Made by a program: the position numbers and the translations under genes. From Hydractinia symbiolongicarpus (taxonomy: Eukaryota > Cnidaria > Hydrozoa > Anthoathecata > Hydractiniidae), in NCBI RefSeq assembly GCF_029227915.1, contig NC_079882.1, positions 10,726,001 to 10,790,000 of the forward strand: 64,000 nucleotides of DNA, read 5' to 3'. Below, in pieces: positions 34,501-47,100 of the stretch; the first letter of the stretch is position 1; every line of letters begins with the position of its first letter. The notes under the pieces were generated by a model. The model was given only the letters and a program-made list of their open reading frames with translations. It was not told the origin of the DNA and ran no database searches.

Positions 34501-37500
34501 TTGCACGAAACGCAAAGATATACAACGTAAGTCGACCGATAGATGTATTGGAAGCTGTCAGCAAAGACATTGTTCCGATTGGTCTGCTCGATGCATACAC
34601 AGCAACTAGTTACAGTGACCACCTAAAGAAAATGACTCTTACTGTAAAGAAAATATTTGACACAAACAGTGGATATGGAACAGTGTTGTCGGGAGGCTTG
34701 GAAAGCCTTGAAGACGATGTTCGCAGTTATGTTGACGCAAATCAGGGGAGCATTAGTGCGTTCATTAGCAGTCAGACAGATGTTTTAAAAGTAGGTTCAC
34801 TTTTCAAGATATTTTTGAATTGTTTCAGATGAAGCGGTTTTGTTATTAATTTTCGAAATACTTTTGAAATAAAAAATATATGTAGAGCTTCAAGTTAGTT
34901 GATATTTCTAACCATTGAAGTGGTTTCTCATTTCTTAAAGATACATTATACATCTATTAACCATGTCCATAATACTGTCTATACTCCTATACTGCGAAAT
35001 AAAATTGTATGAAAGTATTTATTTTCTAAAAGCCAGATAAATTTCCTATCGAGTAGTGTTATTTTGCCATAAAATAACTATGAAGACGTAAAAAATTATC
35101 AAACATCTTTTTTAAGTTGCCGACACTCGAGCCTAAAAGGTATAGACATTTTTAAGCTTATTGCATAAAAACCACACTATTCAAGTCTACTCCACTAGAG
35201 TACTAAATCGGTGTCTCGGTTTTGCAATTTATGGTCTAGCCTCAAATTTATATTGAAAAGTTGATTTTCGTAATTCTCCTTTGTACTTTTTTACATTCAC
35301 GGTATCATAAAATTTTAACAATTTATTTTTCAGTAAAAACTGACACGGTTTAAAAGCTTAATTTTATCTCCATATTTATAAATGCTTGTACCTTTTAACT
35401 TAAAACGTTGTGGTGTATCAAGCAAAAAGACAATCCAGCTTCAAACTTTATAAACAAATTACAAATATTTTTCTTATCAAAAACTTATATTTTTTATTTA
35501 TAAATATTCTATAAATTATAAACTTTCCAAAGATATTGAAAGCCAAAATTTGACAAATATTTTTTTGTTATAAAGGACAGAAACAACATTTTCATGTTGT
35601 TTCAAGGCTAATATAGGTCTCTTGGACTACGTTCCAAGATGCGCTATTGCTTGAATAATACCAAATCTGGTTAGTATGGGAAAATCAGTTTGGTTTTGTG
35701 AACTGACAAAACTAAAATTAAAATCGATCTAAGGATTTTGGACTTGAAAGTTATTAATGGGTCCTTTTTTTTTATTTGCAAAAGATATCAGATGGTTTTC
35801 CCGAAATAATCCAACAACACTACTTTTAAAGGGGCTACGAAACTGTTGTTGGTTCTCGGCTTTAGTGACTTGCACGAAAGTCCAGCTAATGGCGGTAGAA
35901 AGGTTTATGACCACTGAGAACAAAACAACAACTTAAGTCATCTTAAATATCATATTGAGCATCCAAATATAACAGAAAATCAAAGAGAAGTGTCCTACAC
36001 ATATGGTTATGGTTATCCATGATTTATTCGATAAAAGTACTTACCTTGATTTTAACTCATACTTTCTAATAAAATAAACTTCAAACCTTTTAAACTACCT
36101 AGCTTTATCCTTTGAAATTTTGCATAGAAACGTAAGTTTATTGTCTAAGCCAGTCAAAGCAACAACAATGACTATAAAATCTCTTAAGAGGAATTAATTC
36201 CTTTCTTGAAGCTAGTAACATATTATTTTTTAACAAACACAACTCTCGTGTTGTCTCTGTTCCCTCGTCAAAGCAAACTTTTGATTAACTGATATTTAAT
36301 ATATTTAACAGACCGTTTAAAAGAATACTGAGTGATTTTTTTTTTTTTAGAAAATAAAAATAAAAAGGTAGCAAATTCATCATAAAAAATTAATTATTCA
36401 AAAACAGGTCGTCTAGACGTCTATGTATTATTGGTAAAAAAAAGATGAACATAGAAATTTGTATCTACCCTTGCTGAAGCTTCTGATAACAATGTGTGTT
36501 GTTGGTCAAAATCTTAATATTTTGTTTGTTTATCTGGCTAAAAACTTTATGCAATATTCCCTAAATATGTAGCTAGGAATCAAAACAAATATTTCGCAAA
36601 TACAAGGCAATTGGATTATAAAAATGTCAAAAGGGGGCTTTAAAATGGCTAAAAAGGCTATGGAAGAGACTATATCCAAAGTACGATTCCGTACTCCTAT
36701 TTCAGTAATATTTAGAAGTTACTAATGGTTGCATGCCCCTGAATGGAAATAATATCAAATAACGGAACCGGATATTGGATATAGAGTTACGTTCCTAGAG
36801 TTTTCAAAAAGCTGGACATGGTTTATGACTGTGATTCTAGGTACAATTATAATGGCGTTTCCGATTATAAAGCCCTCGTTGGCTCACATGCAGACAAGTA
36901 CTATATATAATATAAATAAACTGTAAAATTTATTACCATCTTTGTCGAACAGTTTAGTTGAGGAAATAAAAACTCATTTTGTTTTTTCGTTAAAAAAGCA
37001 GGAATAAAATAGACAAGGGTTAACAATAATTCTTCGTTGCATTTATTTATGACGATGATAGATTAGAAAAAGCAGCATGAAAACAATCGTGGAGTTAGCC
37101 CTTGTTTATATGAATTAGCCCGGTTTTTTCCTAGATAAGATATTCAAAGTGGATGGCTTAATACCATACTTACTTTCTTTTAGCCCAATGCGACCCTCAT
37201 AAAGACTGAATTTATTCCAAAGGATGAATTGATTGACTTCTCAATTTTGTTGTGCTATGTTTTTCTTGGTATGTGTGTCCTTGGAACTTTTGTATGGTTG
37301 TGTTGCCTTAAAAGAAGAGGAAAGAAAAAAATTCAACCTATAGGTAATATATATTCTATTCATATATACATTTTTTTCATATACATATTCATATATACGA
37401 ACTCCAGATGTAAGGAACATGTAGGTTTTACAAAGGAAAGTCTTTTCCCCCTTTTTAAAGAAAAGCCTAATAACACCTTTTAATAATACAGAGTTGGCAC

Positions 37501-38617
37501 GTCTCCTTAAAACTTTTCGCCTCCTCAAAACTCCTCAATTCCCCTCTAAGGTCGGTTTTCCACTAGGCGGATCAAGAACGTGTGGGGCGAAGCGGGCATT
37601 GTTATTGTAACAGCCGACCTGCTTTGCGCTCCATCTATCGCTTTTTTGCAACATTTAAAAAAACTTTTGAAATAAAGGTCGAATTAAGTTGATAGATGTT
37701 TAAAAGTTTGGACGAAAAATAAAGAAGCAAGAGCACATAAGCTAGAACTTGAGATGAAAAAACTAGGAAGAACCCTAGCTGCTCGTAGGAAAAATGAGAC
37801 TATATGGCCAGCAACTTTTTTTTAACATTTCTGGACGTTACAGCGGAAGCATATAAAAAGTTTATATTTTCTCTCTGGTACACTCGTTATCATATTTTTC
37901 CAGGTTTTATCCAATATTTTGAATAAAAAATGTCTAAATATGTTCTAGTTTCGTGTTTACATCACGTATACAATTTGCTCTGATTGGATGGCGTATTTAC
38001 GTATGGCATTTCGCGCGAAGCGGATCGCTTTCAGCGTAATTCTGATAGAAATAACAAAGCCGCCTCGCACAGAATAATCCACTAGTTTGAACTCGCGTAA
38101 AAGTAGATTTTGTTAACATTTTTTTAAACACAAAAATCTCCTCGAATCTCCTTAATTTCCTTTATAAATACCGTCATCTTTTTAAAAAAGTTTAAACATT
38201 GTCGTCAAAGGTCCTCAATTCCAAAATTTGACTTTATAAAAGTGGGAATACCAATGAGTTTTACGAACCTTTTTTGTGTTCGTTTAGTTTTTGCTTCCTT
38301 ACTGTTCCTCTTTATTTTAGAAAATATATATTTACTATATTTCAGCTTCAAGGGATGAAATAGTTAAGAACGAATTAACACAAGATATAAATGACTTTGC
38401 GCACAATTTTAAAAGTCGTGTAGAGAAGATGGATGAAAAACATTCCAGTGAACTTTCTCGTCTGCAAGTCTTACGAACAAACTTTATGCGACTTATGAAA
38501 AGACATGGCCATACAGAAAAAGAAGTGAATGATCGATTTGATGCAATACGAAAAAAGAGCGTGAAAAAAATTAGAAAACATCGCAAAAGATTAAAATATT
38601 TAGAAACAAGCATTTAA
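31573..38617 (+). pseudogene. Headless copy of the receptor channel exons
   Basis: Contains the last 270 bp of exon 24 (31573-31842, no acceptor) and intact exons 25-30 at 32024-32499, 32569-32666, 32919-33075, 34461-34790, 37184-37343 and 38346-38617, with stop and poly(A) signal. It lacks all other ectodomain exons, a start codon, a signal peptide and any recognised promoter. All splice sites of exons 25-30 are intact. It would be expressed only if a new promoter lies in the copied 3' flank (28906-31572) or by read-through from copy 1 with trans-unit splicing. If the duplication is an assembly error, this feature does not exist. Confidence 0.8.
36624..36926 (+). pseudogene. Second copy of the intronic 101-codon broken frame
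   Basis: Identical to 26912-27214 through the tandem duplication, with the same two in-frame TAA codons. Confidence 0.35.
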
Positions 38618-38999
38618 TTATACACGCCAATGAATGTGAAAAAATATACATTGTTAGATTGTATGATTTTTACGATGATTCTGACGATGGTAAAACGACC
38701 GTTGGTCTGCTGATAATGCACTTTTATATATTTACTTATTTATTTATTTGTTTATATTCACCTTTTTATATAATTTTATCTTTTTTTCACTACAATTTGT
38801 TAGCATACACATTTTTATAAGCATTAATTTCTTTTCATTTTAATAAATATATACGATTAAAAAAATACCAGTGTTTATTTTTCTTTGCAATCCTTATTTG
38901 GAATAACACCAACAATCAATGATATTACCTATAATCCAGATATGTTGCAACAGAGCTTTAAGCTAATCTCAATTATCTTTTATCCAAAAAAAGGGAAGT

Positions 39000-39142
39000 A
39001 AATCTAAGTGTGAGAACTACCGACCCATATCTCTTTTTTGTTTACCTGAAAAAAGTTTCGAAGGTGTCATTGCCTCGATTCTTGACAAGCATGTTTATAG
39101 TAATAAACTGCTAAGCAGAGATCAATGGGGTTTCAGAATAGG
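39000..39142 (+). mobile_element. LINE reverse-transcriptase fragment, duplicated copy
   Basis: Copy of 29288-29430 within the second 9.7 kb unit; same frame and motifs. The remainder of 38618-41284 is the copied 3' flank. Confidence 0.8.
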
Positions 39143-42040
39143 TATTTTGGCATGGAGGTATATATCTTTATATCGTAAAAAGCCGCGATATACAATATCA
39201 TTCTAACTTTTATTTTAGCCACACTTTGGGGGAACAATGCGCGAGCCGTAAAAAAGCGACTTGTGATTTTTGTGCTGTGGACCCACATGCTCACTCACGC
39301 AAGGAAATTAATATATAAGACAAAACTTAAAGGGCAGAAAACTCATACTTTTTCATCTATCATAAAACGTCTTTAACAACCCCTTTTCAAGCTCTCTCCG
39401 ATTTTTACTTGAGATTTATTTTCATATGTTAGATTTTCAGCTTAATATATTCTCTGTTCTCACTTTCAGTTTGGCCTAGGAGAGTTTAGGAAAAAACAAA
39501 CTGACATACGAAGCTTTAATTGATACTAAATCAGTAAAAACTGACCAAGGACAAAAGTTACGTTTTAGGTTTGAATTTAAAAAAACACAGATTGTCCTAT
39601 AAAATTCTATTTATGATAAGCTGACTGTGGAACTTCATGTCCTCCCTAATCATCATTAGATGATATATTATTACCGAACATAAATTGGGCCCAGGGTTTA
39701 TTCGGTTGCTTGCCCCCGGATGTTAAATAAACTAATATACTATTGACGTCAGTAACGTCGTAACGTAACGTCAATAAAATTTACAAAAATGTAAAAAAGA
39801 GGATTATTCTATAATTTCGTACATGGGAAGGCTTTTCTCTCTGTGTTGACTAAGGAAAGTGTATACTTGTTTTTGTTTGCAACAATGAAATTGTATGACA
39901 CAAAAAATTGCATCGCTTTTAAGGGAAGCTAAACGGACGCCAAATTTTATTCTCCCTTGTGGTCAACGATGTTAGCCTCTTTGATAGACACTACACATTG
40001 TTCTCTTGAAATGATTTTACTTTTTACGGGCCTATGGAGACTAGTAACTTTACAATATACTCCAGAATTCTTACTACGGAGCGATGCTTTAAATGTTTCA
40101 AGGCATAGTGTCACTTTAAAATTGCCATTCTGGATCGTTAAATACGCCGGCAAACGAAAAATTGATTTTTATATTCCATCGTGACAAGCAGCAACACGGA
40201 AAAAAAACGACTAAGCTGATAGACTCCTTTGTAAACAGAAGAGTGCAAAAGAAGGTTAACTTTTTCCGTATTAAAATAATCCTCATTAAAGATCAAAGAG
40301 TTTTTCAGAAGACTTTAAGTTTCGAATGACGTTAATCGCATCTTGTTTTTTGATAAAATATAATAAAAGATAATGAATAAACAGTTGAAAACTGGAATGT
40401 TATATGCTACTCTCATTATCTGGACAATGAAGAGATTTGTTTGTATATAATAAAGTTAGCGTGGAACACACGATCATTATATAAAACGAGTCAATAGCCC
40501 GTGAAAAATTGTTTGAAATGTATTGGATCGTGTATCTTTGACAAAAGGTTGCAGGTTTTTTGATGACGGTTGATACCTGTTTATTCCGAAACAGATTTAG
40601 GGACCCCCAGGTTTGGAAAACTTGCCCAAATTGTCCCAGGTGGTCCCTAGTTACCTACGCAGTGAAAAATGGCTGACGTCACCACCTCGATTCCAAGTTA
40701 TTTGGCCTAAAAGTTTTAGGTGCACTGTAATGACTTCACTAATTTAATATAGCGAAGTTTAACATTTGAGACATGACATTTTCGGCGACATCAAAGGAAA
40801 ATGAACACATCCACTTTGCCTGTCACAGACACACACACTCTCTGTATTATTATAAAAGAAGATTGACAAACATTTTTCTTAATAACTTAATATCTTTGTG
40901 CAATTTAAATTAAAAGCTGAGTATAAACAAAACATTTTAATGACCAATCACACATTTATACATGTGGAGTTATGAAGCATATGCAACGGAATCTAATAAC
41001 TTTTCTTCCTTCTATAGCAATTTCAACCATTCAAATGTCAACTGAAATTATCCAACGTTGTACTGAAGCATTTTCGTTTTTAATGCATTTTAAAGGGAAA
41101 GTAAAAATGTGCGAAACATAAAATTAGCAAAAATAGTACATGTTTTTTTATAAGCAACCGAGTTGCTAACGTCTCGGCCTCAAATTTGGCTTAAAAATTA
41201 AATAACTTTTTAGCAACACCTTAGGCCTACAGAAAAACTGCACTAAGCAACTTACTGAGAAACAGATGAAATAGACAAACAAATAAAATTTAGGACAAAA
41301 ACAATGCACTCAATATGTTCCCCAACATAATAAAAAAAATGAAATTGTCCAGCAAGCAAGTTCAAAAAAGTTCAAAAAGTCTCCTAATCATGTAATATAG
41401 TCATGCTCTTAGACCAGGTGTTTTTTTGAAGGGAGATACTGAACGATCGAGCAGGGAAAAATGTCTTGCAGTGTTATCTAGGAAAATTTTCAGAAATAAT
41501 TTGTATGCATAGCAACTCTCCTAAGGTTTTCCTGTTAGAAACTACTTAGCAACTTTAACGCTCAGAATTCAATTTTTCCTTAGCAACTCCCTGCACGTAA
41601 CTCTAGGCTGAAATTAAAAATAGATTTGATTATAAAAAAAAGTGTAGGTCGGTTAAAAAAAAAGTCGGTTAAAAATATCAAAATCTTTTGATCCCTATCG
41701 CGCCGTTAATCCACTGCACGCTTTTTCATAAGAATAGCCTTTTTTTCTTTAAACATGAATATTCTTAACTTTAAGAAAAAATCATCCTCATATATTCCTT
41801 GCATATTGCTCGTACAGTTCGATTGAAAAAACCTCAGAATTGTAACTGGTGTAAAAATTACCCTACGTTACTGTTGTTTAAGAGGTCTAACTCAACTGGG
41901 AGACAGATAACTAGATTTTAGTTTATTTAATTCTAAACTAAGATAAAAACTCAGTGTGAGTTTAGTAGGCTAAAACTTAAACCACTGGTGTAAATCAAGC
42001 ATAATTCATGTAAGGTTAAAACATTGAGAAGACTCGCTTA

Positions 42041-42189
42041 TCTATATTATAATGCCCGTATACGTCTGTCCGTCTGTCCGTCTGTCTGTCACGCAAAATG
42101 GTAGCTTAGCTGCGTAGATAGCGAGAAGCACGCAATGCGGTATAAAAAGGACGGGAGAACCCGTGGATTTTTCCACGGGCTAACGACTA
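42041..42189 (+). mobile_element. Short non-autonomous Helitron, about 149 bp
   Basis: Starts A|TCTATATTATAATGCCCGTA with a run of GTCTGTCC repeats, contains AATGCGGTATAAAAAGGACGGG, then hairpin CCCGTGGATTTTTCCACGGG and a TAACGACTA end. The usual terminal CTAG reads CTAT, perhaps a one-base loss. Same family as 47889-48207 and 17068-18521. The stretch 41285-42040 before it shows nothing recognisable. Confidence 0.8.
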
Positions 42190-42466
42190 TTCCTATAAAT
42201 TGATGTTAATCCCATACGTTAATAATTCAATTCTTATCAATTAAATGGCACTAATACACCCTAATTATTTTAATGAATGAATAAATAGATCATTTTCTGT
42301 TTGAAAACACTATCCTCCGGTTTAAATGTGTGCAACTTATAATTTATATTCCTTGTTATGGCGCTTGAACTAATGTTTTAATAACTGTCTTAAAAAAAAC
42401 AAAGCAGTGATTAACAATAACCAATAAAATTGAAACAGTATTATTTTCATTTCTCCTTGAATATTG

Positions 42467-42474
42467 TATATAAA
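42467..42474 (+). promoter_or_regulatory. TATA box and probable non-coding first exon of the phosphatase
   Basis: TATATAAA is followed about 30 bp later by CAGTCAGTTAG, a possible start region, and at 42575 by a strong donor CAG|GTAAGTA with no ATG in between. The phosphatase start codon at 44139 lies just 3' of an acceptor (TTTTTTAG|TTATCACAAG, exon start 44129). A 5' UTR exon of about 80 bp at about 42497-42575 spliced over a 1.55 kb intron fits. RNA evidence is needed to link them. Confidence 0.4.
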
Positions 42475-42575
42475 CCCTACACCTGTATTGAACAGTCAGT
42501 TAGTTGTGAGTTTCTACGTTGATTATTTTTATTTTTGGAAGGAAAGGTGAAGGAACATTTAACACACACTTGCAG

Positions 42576-44128
42576 GTAAGTAAACATTTTTTTAACAAAA
42601 TTTCTCAACCTCGTTTTTAGGGCATATTGAAACTCTTTCGACGTTTGGAACTCGCTTCGCCCAGTTTCAAAAAGAGACAAAAACCCTGGAAACGAAGCTG
42701 GAATTGTAGAACCAAATAAATAAAGGTTATATAACGTAAATCTCAGGTGGTTGGTTCTTTCCTGTCGAATGTACTTTTTCTGCCACAACTAAAAATGCGT
42801 GAAAATTTCCTTATACAAAGAACTTAAACTTAAATTGTCTATTACAAGACCCTGTGCCGTTGGTCGTTGGATAAAAATGGGCCGACAATACGATTTTACA
42901 ATGCGCCAAAATAATTCGAACCCATCATGCGAGTTAATCAAATACATTAAAAAAAACTTTGGCTGTTACAGATAACGAAAGTAATGGATTTTAATTATGA
43001 TGAATAATCTACTATTTATTCTTTGTGTTGATGTTTTTAAATTGGTTCTACTCTCCGGTGTTGGATTCGGAGTATCGTACGTAGAGATGTTTATCCATTT
43101 TTAAATCACACGTACAAAGTAGTGTGATATGTTGGTTTACCTTTTTGTCGCTGAGGCGGCGGCCAAGACATTTTTATCACACTGGATTTGGAATTGCTCA
43201 TTTTACTGCATTCAAAGTTTCCTACTATTTTCTCGCGGAAACAGAAAGCTGTTGTTGTTGTGGTGCTCTGATGATACAAAGTTTAGAAAGAAAACCTAAT
43301 CTTGCAGCTGTTTTTATTAAAGCATGTGGCGACACTACTCAAAATGCAAATTAGATGAAAATGACTTAACCTATAAATATGTTTATGTACATAGCTATAA
43401 CATAAAGTGTTTTAACTAGAATAGCACATAACACAAATTTATATCATCATAATTTCTTCTGCCTATAATACGGAAAGTAAACTGCGAAAAAATAATGAAA
43501 TGCCAGAGAAACTAGTTATAGCTTACTTTGACTGGTTTTTATTGTAGTATTTTCTTTGGTATCAATATTTAAAGCTTTGATAAATATCTTCAAATCTAAA
43601 GAAATTCTTTAAAAGCGTCGGGATATATGATAGTTTGATAATGGTGGAGATATGGCCATGAGGAACTAAGAGTAAAAATAATCAAAACTCCTTTAGAAAA
43701 GAAAAACATATAGACAATTATGTTAGAGCTTGACTTCATTCTCCCGAGTAGTTTTCTTCCTTCCTGAAACCCATATTCTAATTTTTCCCATAAACAGTTT
43801 GCTTGAAGTTTAGAAAATAAAAAATTAAAAATAGCAAATTCATTATAAAAATTAATTATTCAAAAACAGGTTGTCTAGACGTCTATGTGGTTCTAAAGTT
43901 CTATAATTTCTTGCACCTTGACCTTTTGAGTGGTTTGTTAATTACACGCCATTCTTAGGGAATTGCAGGGATTGAGCTTTTGAGTCATGTTGTCGCCTCT
44001 TTAATATCTAGACCGTTATTATATCGACATATTCTTTTATCTATTCTTGGTCGGGACGCGTACGCTGAAATTTTTTTTCGGAACGTGTGATTTTAAACCG
44101 ACTACGGTTTCTTTTTTTTCTTTTTTAG
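42576..44128. other. Probable phosphatase 5' intron, no gene seen
   Basis: Two short ORFs (43124-43354 plus, 42477-42788 minus) have no recognisable domain. A copy of the dispersed repeat also found at 26654-26714 lies at 43832-43887, including GTCTAGACGTCTATGT. Nothing else was recognised. Confidence 0.5.
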
Positions 44129-44138
44129 TTATCACAAG

Positions 44139-47100
44139 ATGATTTTTCGCATAGCAACCAACTTGCTGCTGATAGGAATATTATCATCACAGGAGGAGAG
44201 TGTTTTCGCGCGCGCTGATGAAATAGATGTGTCGGATGGTAAAACATTAAAAATGGTTCACCTGGTAGGATATTTATTTATTCAGAGATTTTTGTATTTT
44301 GTTTTGAAACAGGAACTTGAAACATGTTTATTTATTATATAATATGAAATGTGTTGTCTTATCCAAAAAAAACTGTATTTTTTCTGTTTTACCAAATTTT
44401 GTCTATTTTTTGATATGGTTAAAAAAAACAAAAACAGTTTGTCAGCACGGGCATACAGAATTAATAACCAGAATAGCTAGTAGCTCATTATTCAAAACAA
44501 TAAAGAAGCAAGAACAAGCTATGAGCTAAGGCAGGAATTATTTTGGTTTTCTTTTTACACAGTATAACTAGGCGTATTAAAATGCGAAACGCATACTAAA
44601 TTAATTTCGTTATTTAGGAGAGGTCTTCACGACTGTTCCGCCCGTCTGAAACTAAAATTTTCTGACAAAAACGCATGGCATTTAATATCACATTTTCAGA
44701 ACAACATCAGAGTTTCGCCCATCGCCCATTTTGATTTGACGTGAGGTGGTTTAAAAAACGCTAGACGTGCATCTAACTTTTGACTTTTGGCAGGCTCACA
44801 TTTATCCAGGGAACTTTTTTCAGTTATTTCTCCTAAGCGCGAAGTGCATAGCTAATAGGAGATTCTTGACTAACCCATAGTGCAAGTAATAATACCATAA
44901 TCCCTCGTCATAGAATTTGAGAGATTTTGCGTGTTTTGGAGACCTTCTAAAACTATTGAATATTATTTTGCTTGTATAGATAACAAGTCCCGGGAATTAG
45001 TTTCTTTTATTTATTTTTTTATACATAATTTATCTTTATTTGCTTCCAATTTTGTGCTTCACTTGACAAATTTATCTTCTAGAAAAACCCTTATTCTGTT
45101 TCTGATTTTAAAGCCGTGCTACGGACACACGAAATGCGATAAGGACAGTCGAACCCGTAGATCCCCCCCCCCCCCTACCAATTAGTTCTTTTCTCATTAT
45201 GCGAAACACATAAAATGTTGATAGGTTCACTTCAACAAGAATGATTTAGGTATACCGTCATGGGCACAGATCTCCCGTAGCGATCTATCCCAACAATCCT
45301 TATCAAGAAAATGTGTGGCCAGATGGTCTTTCAAGATTAACTCAGGTGAGAAGATTTGTTCGTTGAATTATTTTCGAAACAAAATTTGAATCATTCACAG
45401 AAACTTCCCAAATTTTATCCTCTTGGTTTATGATTTTCCCCCTAATTTTTAAATTCAGTAAATGTAAATTAGCATGTATGTGAATTTTTAACTTATTTAA
45501 ACTTCATGTCGTCTCGTTTTTATGACATTATTGTGTCCCCCTCCCCCCCCCCCCCCCCCCCTCCCCCAGAAGAAAAGAGTCGAGATATTCATACATATTT
45601 GAACTTGCTTAATTCCATTTCATTACAAAGAAGCTACGGCACACCAAATGAAATAAATTCAGTCTATTACTACTATATATCCAATAGATTGGCATGAACA
45701 TGGAATACGATCTTGGAAAGTTTTTACGAAACCGATATGTCGAAGCGGGCTTTATTAACTCATCATATCTGCACAAGGAGGTAAGTACGAATTTAAGAAT
45801 GTATATTGATAAATGCTTCACATTCTTTGCACTGCATGCTTCGTACGTGAGGGTTTATTTTACTTCAGGTGTACATACGAAGTTCGGGTGTAGACAGGTG
45901 TTTACAAAGTGCAGAGTCTCAATTAGCTGCTCTCTATCCACCCAAAGGCTGGCAGGTAGATTTTCTTATTAAAATATTATCATGAAATATTAGCCAAAAT
46001 AGTAACACTCCTTTATATTTTAGGTTTGGAACACAGAAATTCCATGGCAACCAGTACCAGTTCAGACTGTACCATCAGACAACGACCCTGTAATATTTTA
46101 ACTTTTATTTTATGACAGAGAAAGGAAAAATTATGTACGTTGGATTTTAATGGTTTGCAGCCTGTTTTTTAGGTTTTGCGTCCAGATTCAACTGTTTGTC
46201 CAGCTCTTAAAAAAATTTGGGAAGCAAAGGAGTATGAGCCTGAATATTTGAAAAAGAAAAAAGAATATGAAGTATGTTCTATTTCAAAAATGCTGAAGCA
46301 CGCATGCGCAATCAACTCATTATAAATTATCAACGCTTGATTTTCTCTAGAATCTAATGGCGTACGTGAGTCATCATTCTGGCTGGAACGTTACATTTGA
46401 CAATGCGTGGATGGTCATGGACGATTTTAAGTCTGAGGTATGGAAAATAAAAAGATGCCATTGCTTCATTTTTGCTATACCAAAGATCTTCATACATCTC
46501 CCGTGTTTCTTTAGAAAGTTCAAGGTTTTCCCACACCAGGATGGGCGGTTCCTATTTATGACGATTTGCAATATATTACCGATTGGCTATTCCTGAACAA
46601 ATACGTTGGTGGAAAAAAATTAGGAAGAATTCTTGGAGGAACTCTGTTGGGAATAATGAACAAAGGGATGCTAAAATTTAGTAAAGGAAAAGATCTTGAT
46701 AAACTTCACAAGCTGAATATGTTTTCGGGGGTGAGTAGCTAGTTCTTTCATATATTAAAAAAATAATAATAATTAAAAACGGGCGCTATTTTTTCCGCCC
46801 TAACTTTTCACGCAGTCGCAACATACGTATTTTTACGCAAAAATATATATAGTGCGTAGAATTTTCCGAAAATATATATTTTAAGAGTTCAAATTATTTT
46901 TCATTTAGCATGATACATCAATCTTGTCGTTGTCCACTGCTTTGGACATTCACATTACGGAATCGCCATACTACGCATCGTGTTTCATGATAGAATTATT
47001 TACCAACCGGAGAGGGTAAAAGAATACATACTTTAGAAATTGAATATTTGTTAGGACACAGTACATAATTATATAAGTCGAAGATTGTTTTTTTTAAAAA

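Larger units (their letters stand above)
31573..41284 (+). repeat. Tandem duplication of 9,712 bp, copy 2
   Basis: Second copy of 21861-31572, ending at 41284 where the sequence departs (AAAATTTAGGAC). I saw no substitution or indel against copy 1 over the coding and non-coding parts compared, which is extreme for heterozygous invertebrate DNA. It is either very recent or introduced during assembly. Confidence 0.97.
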
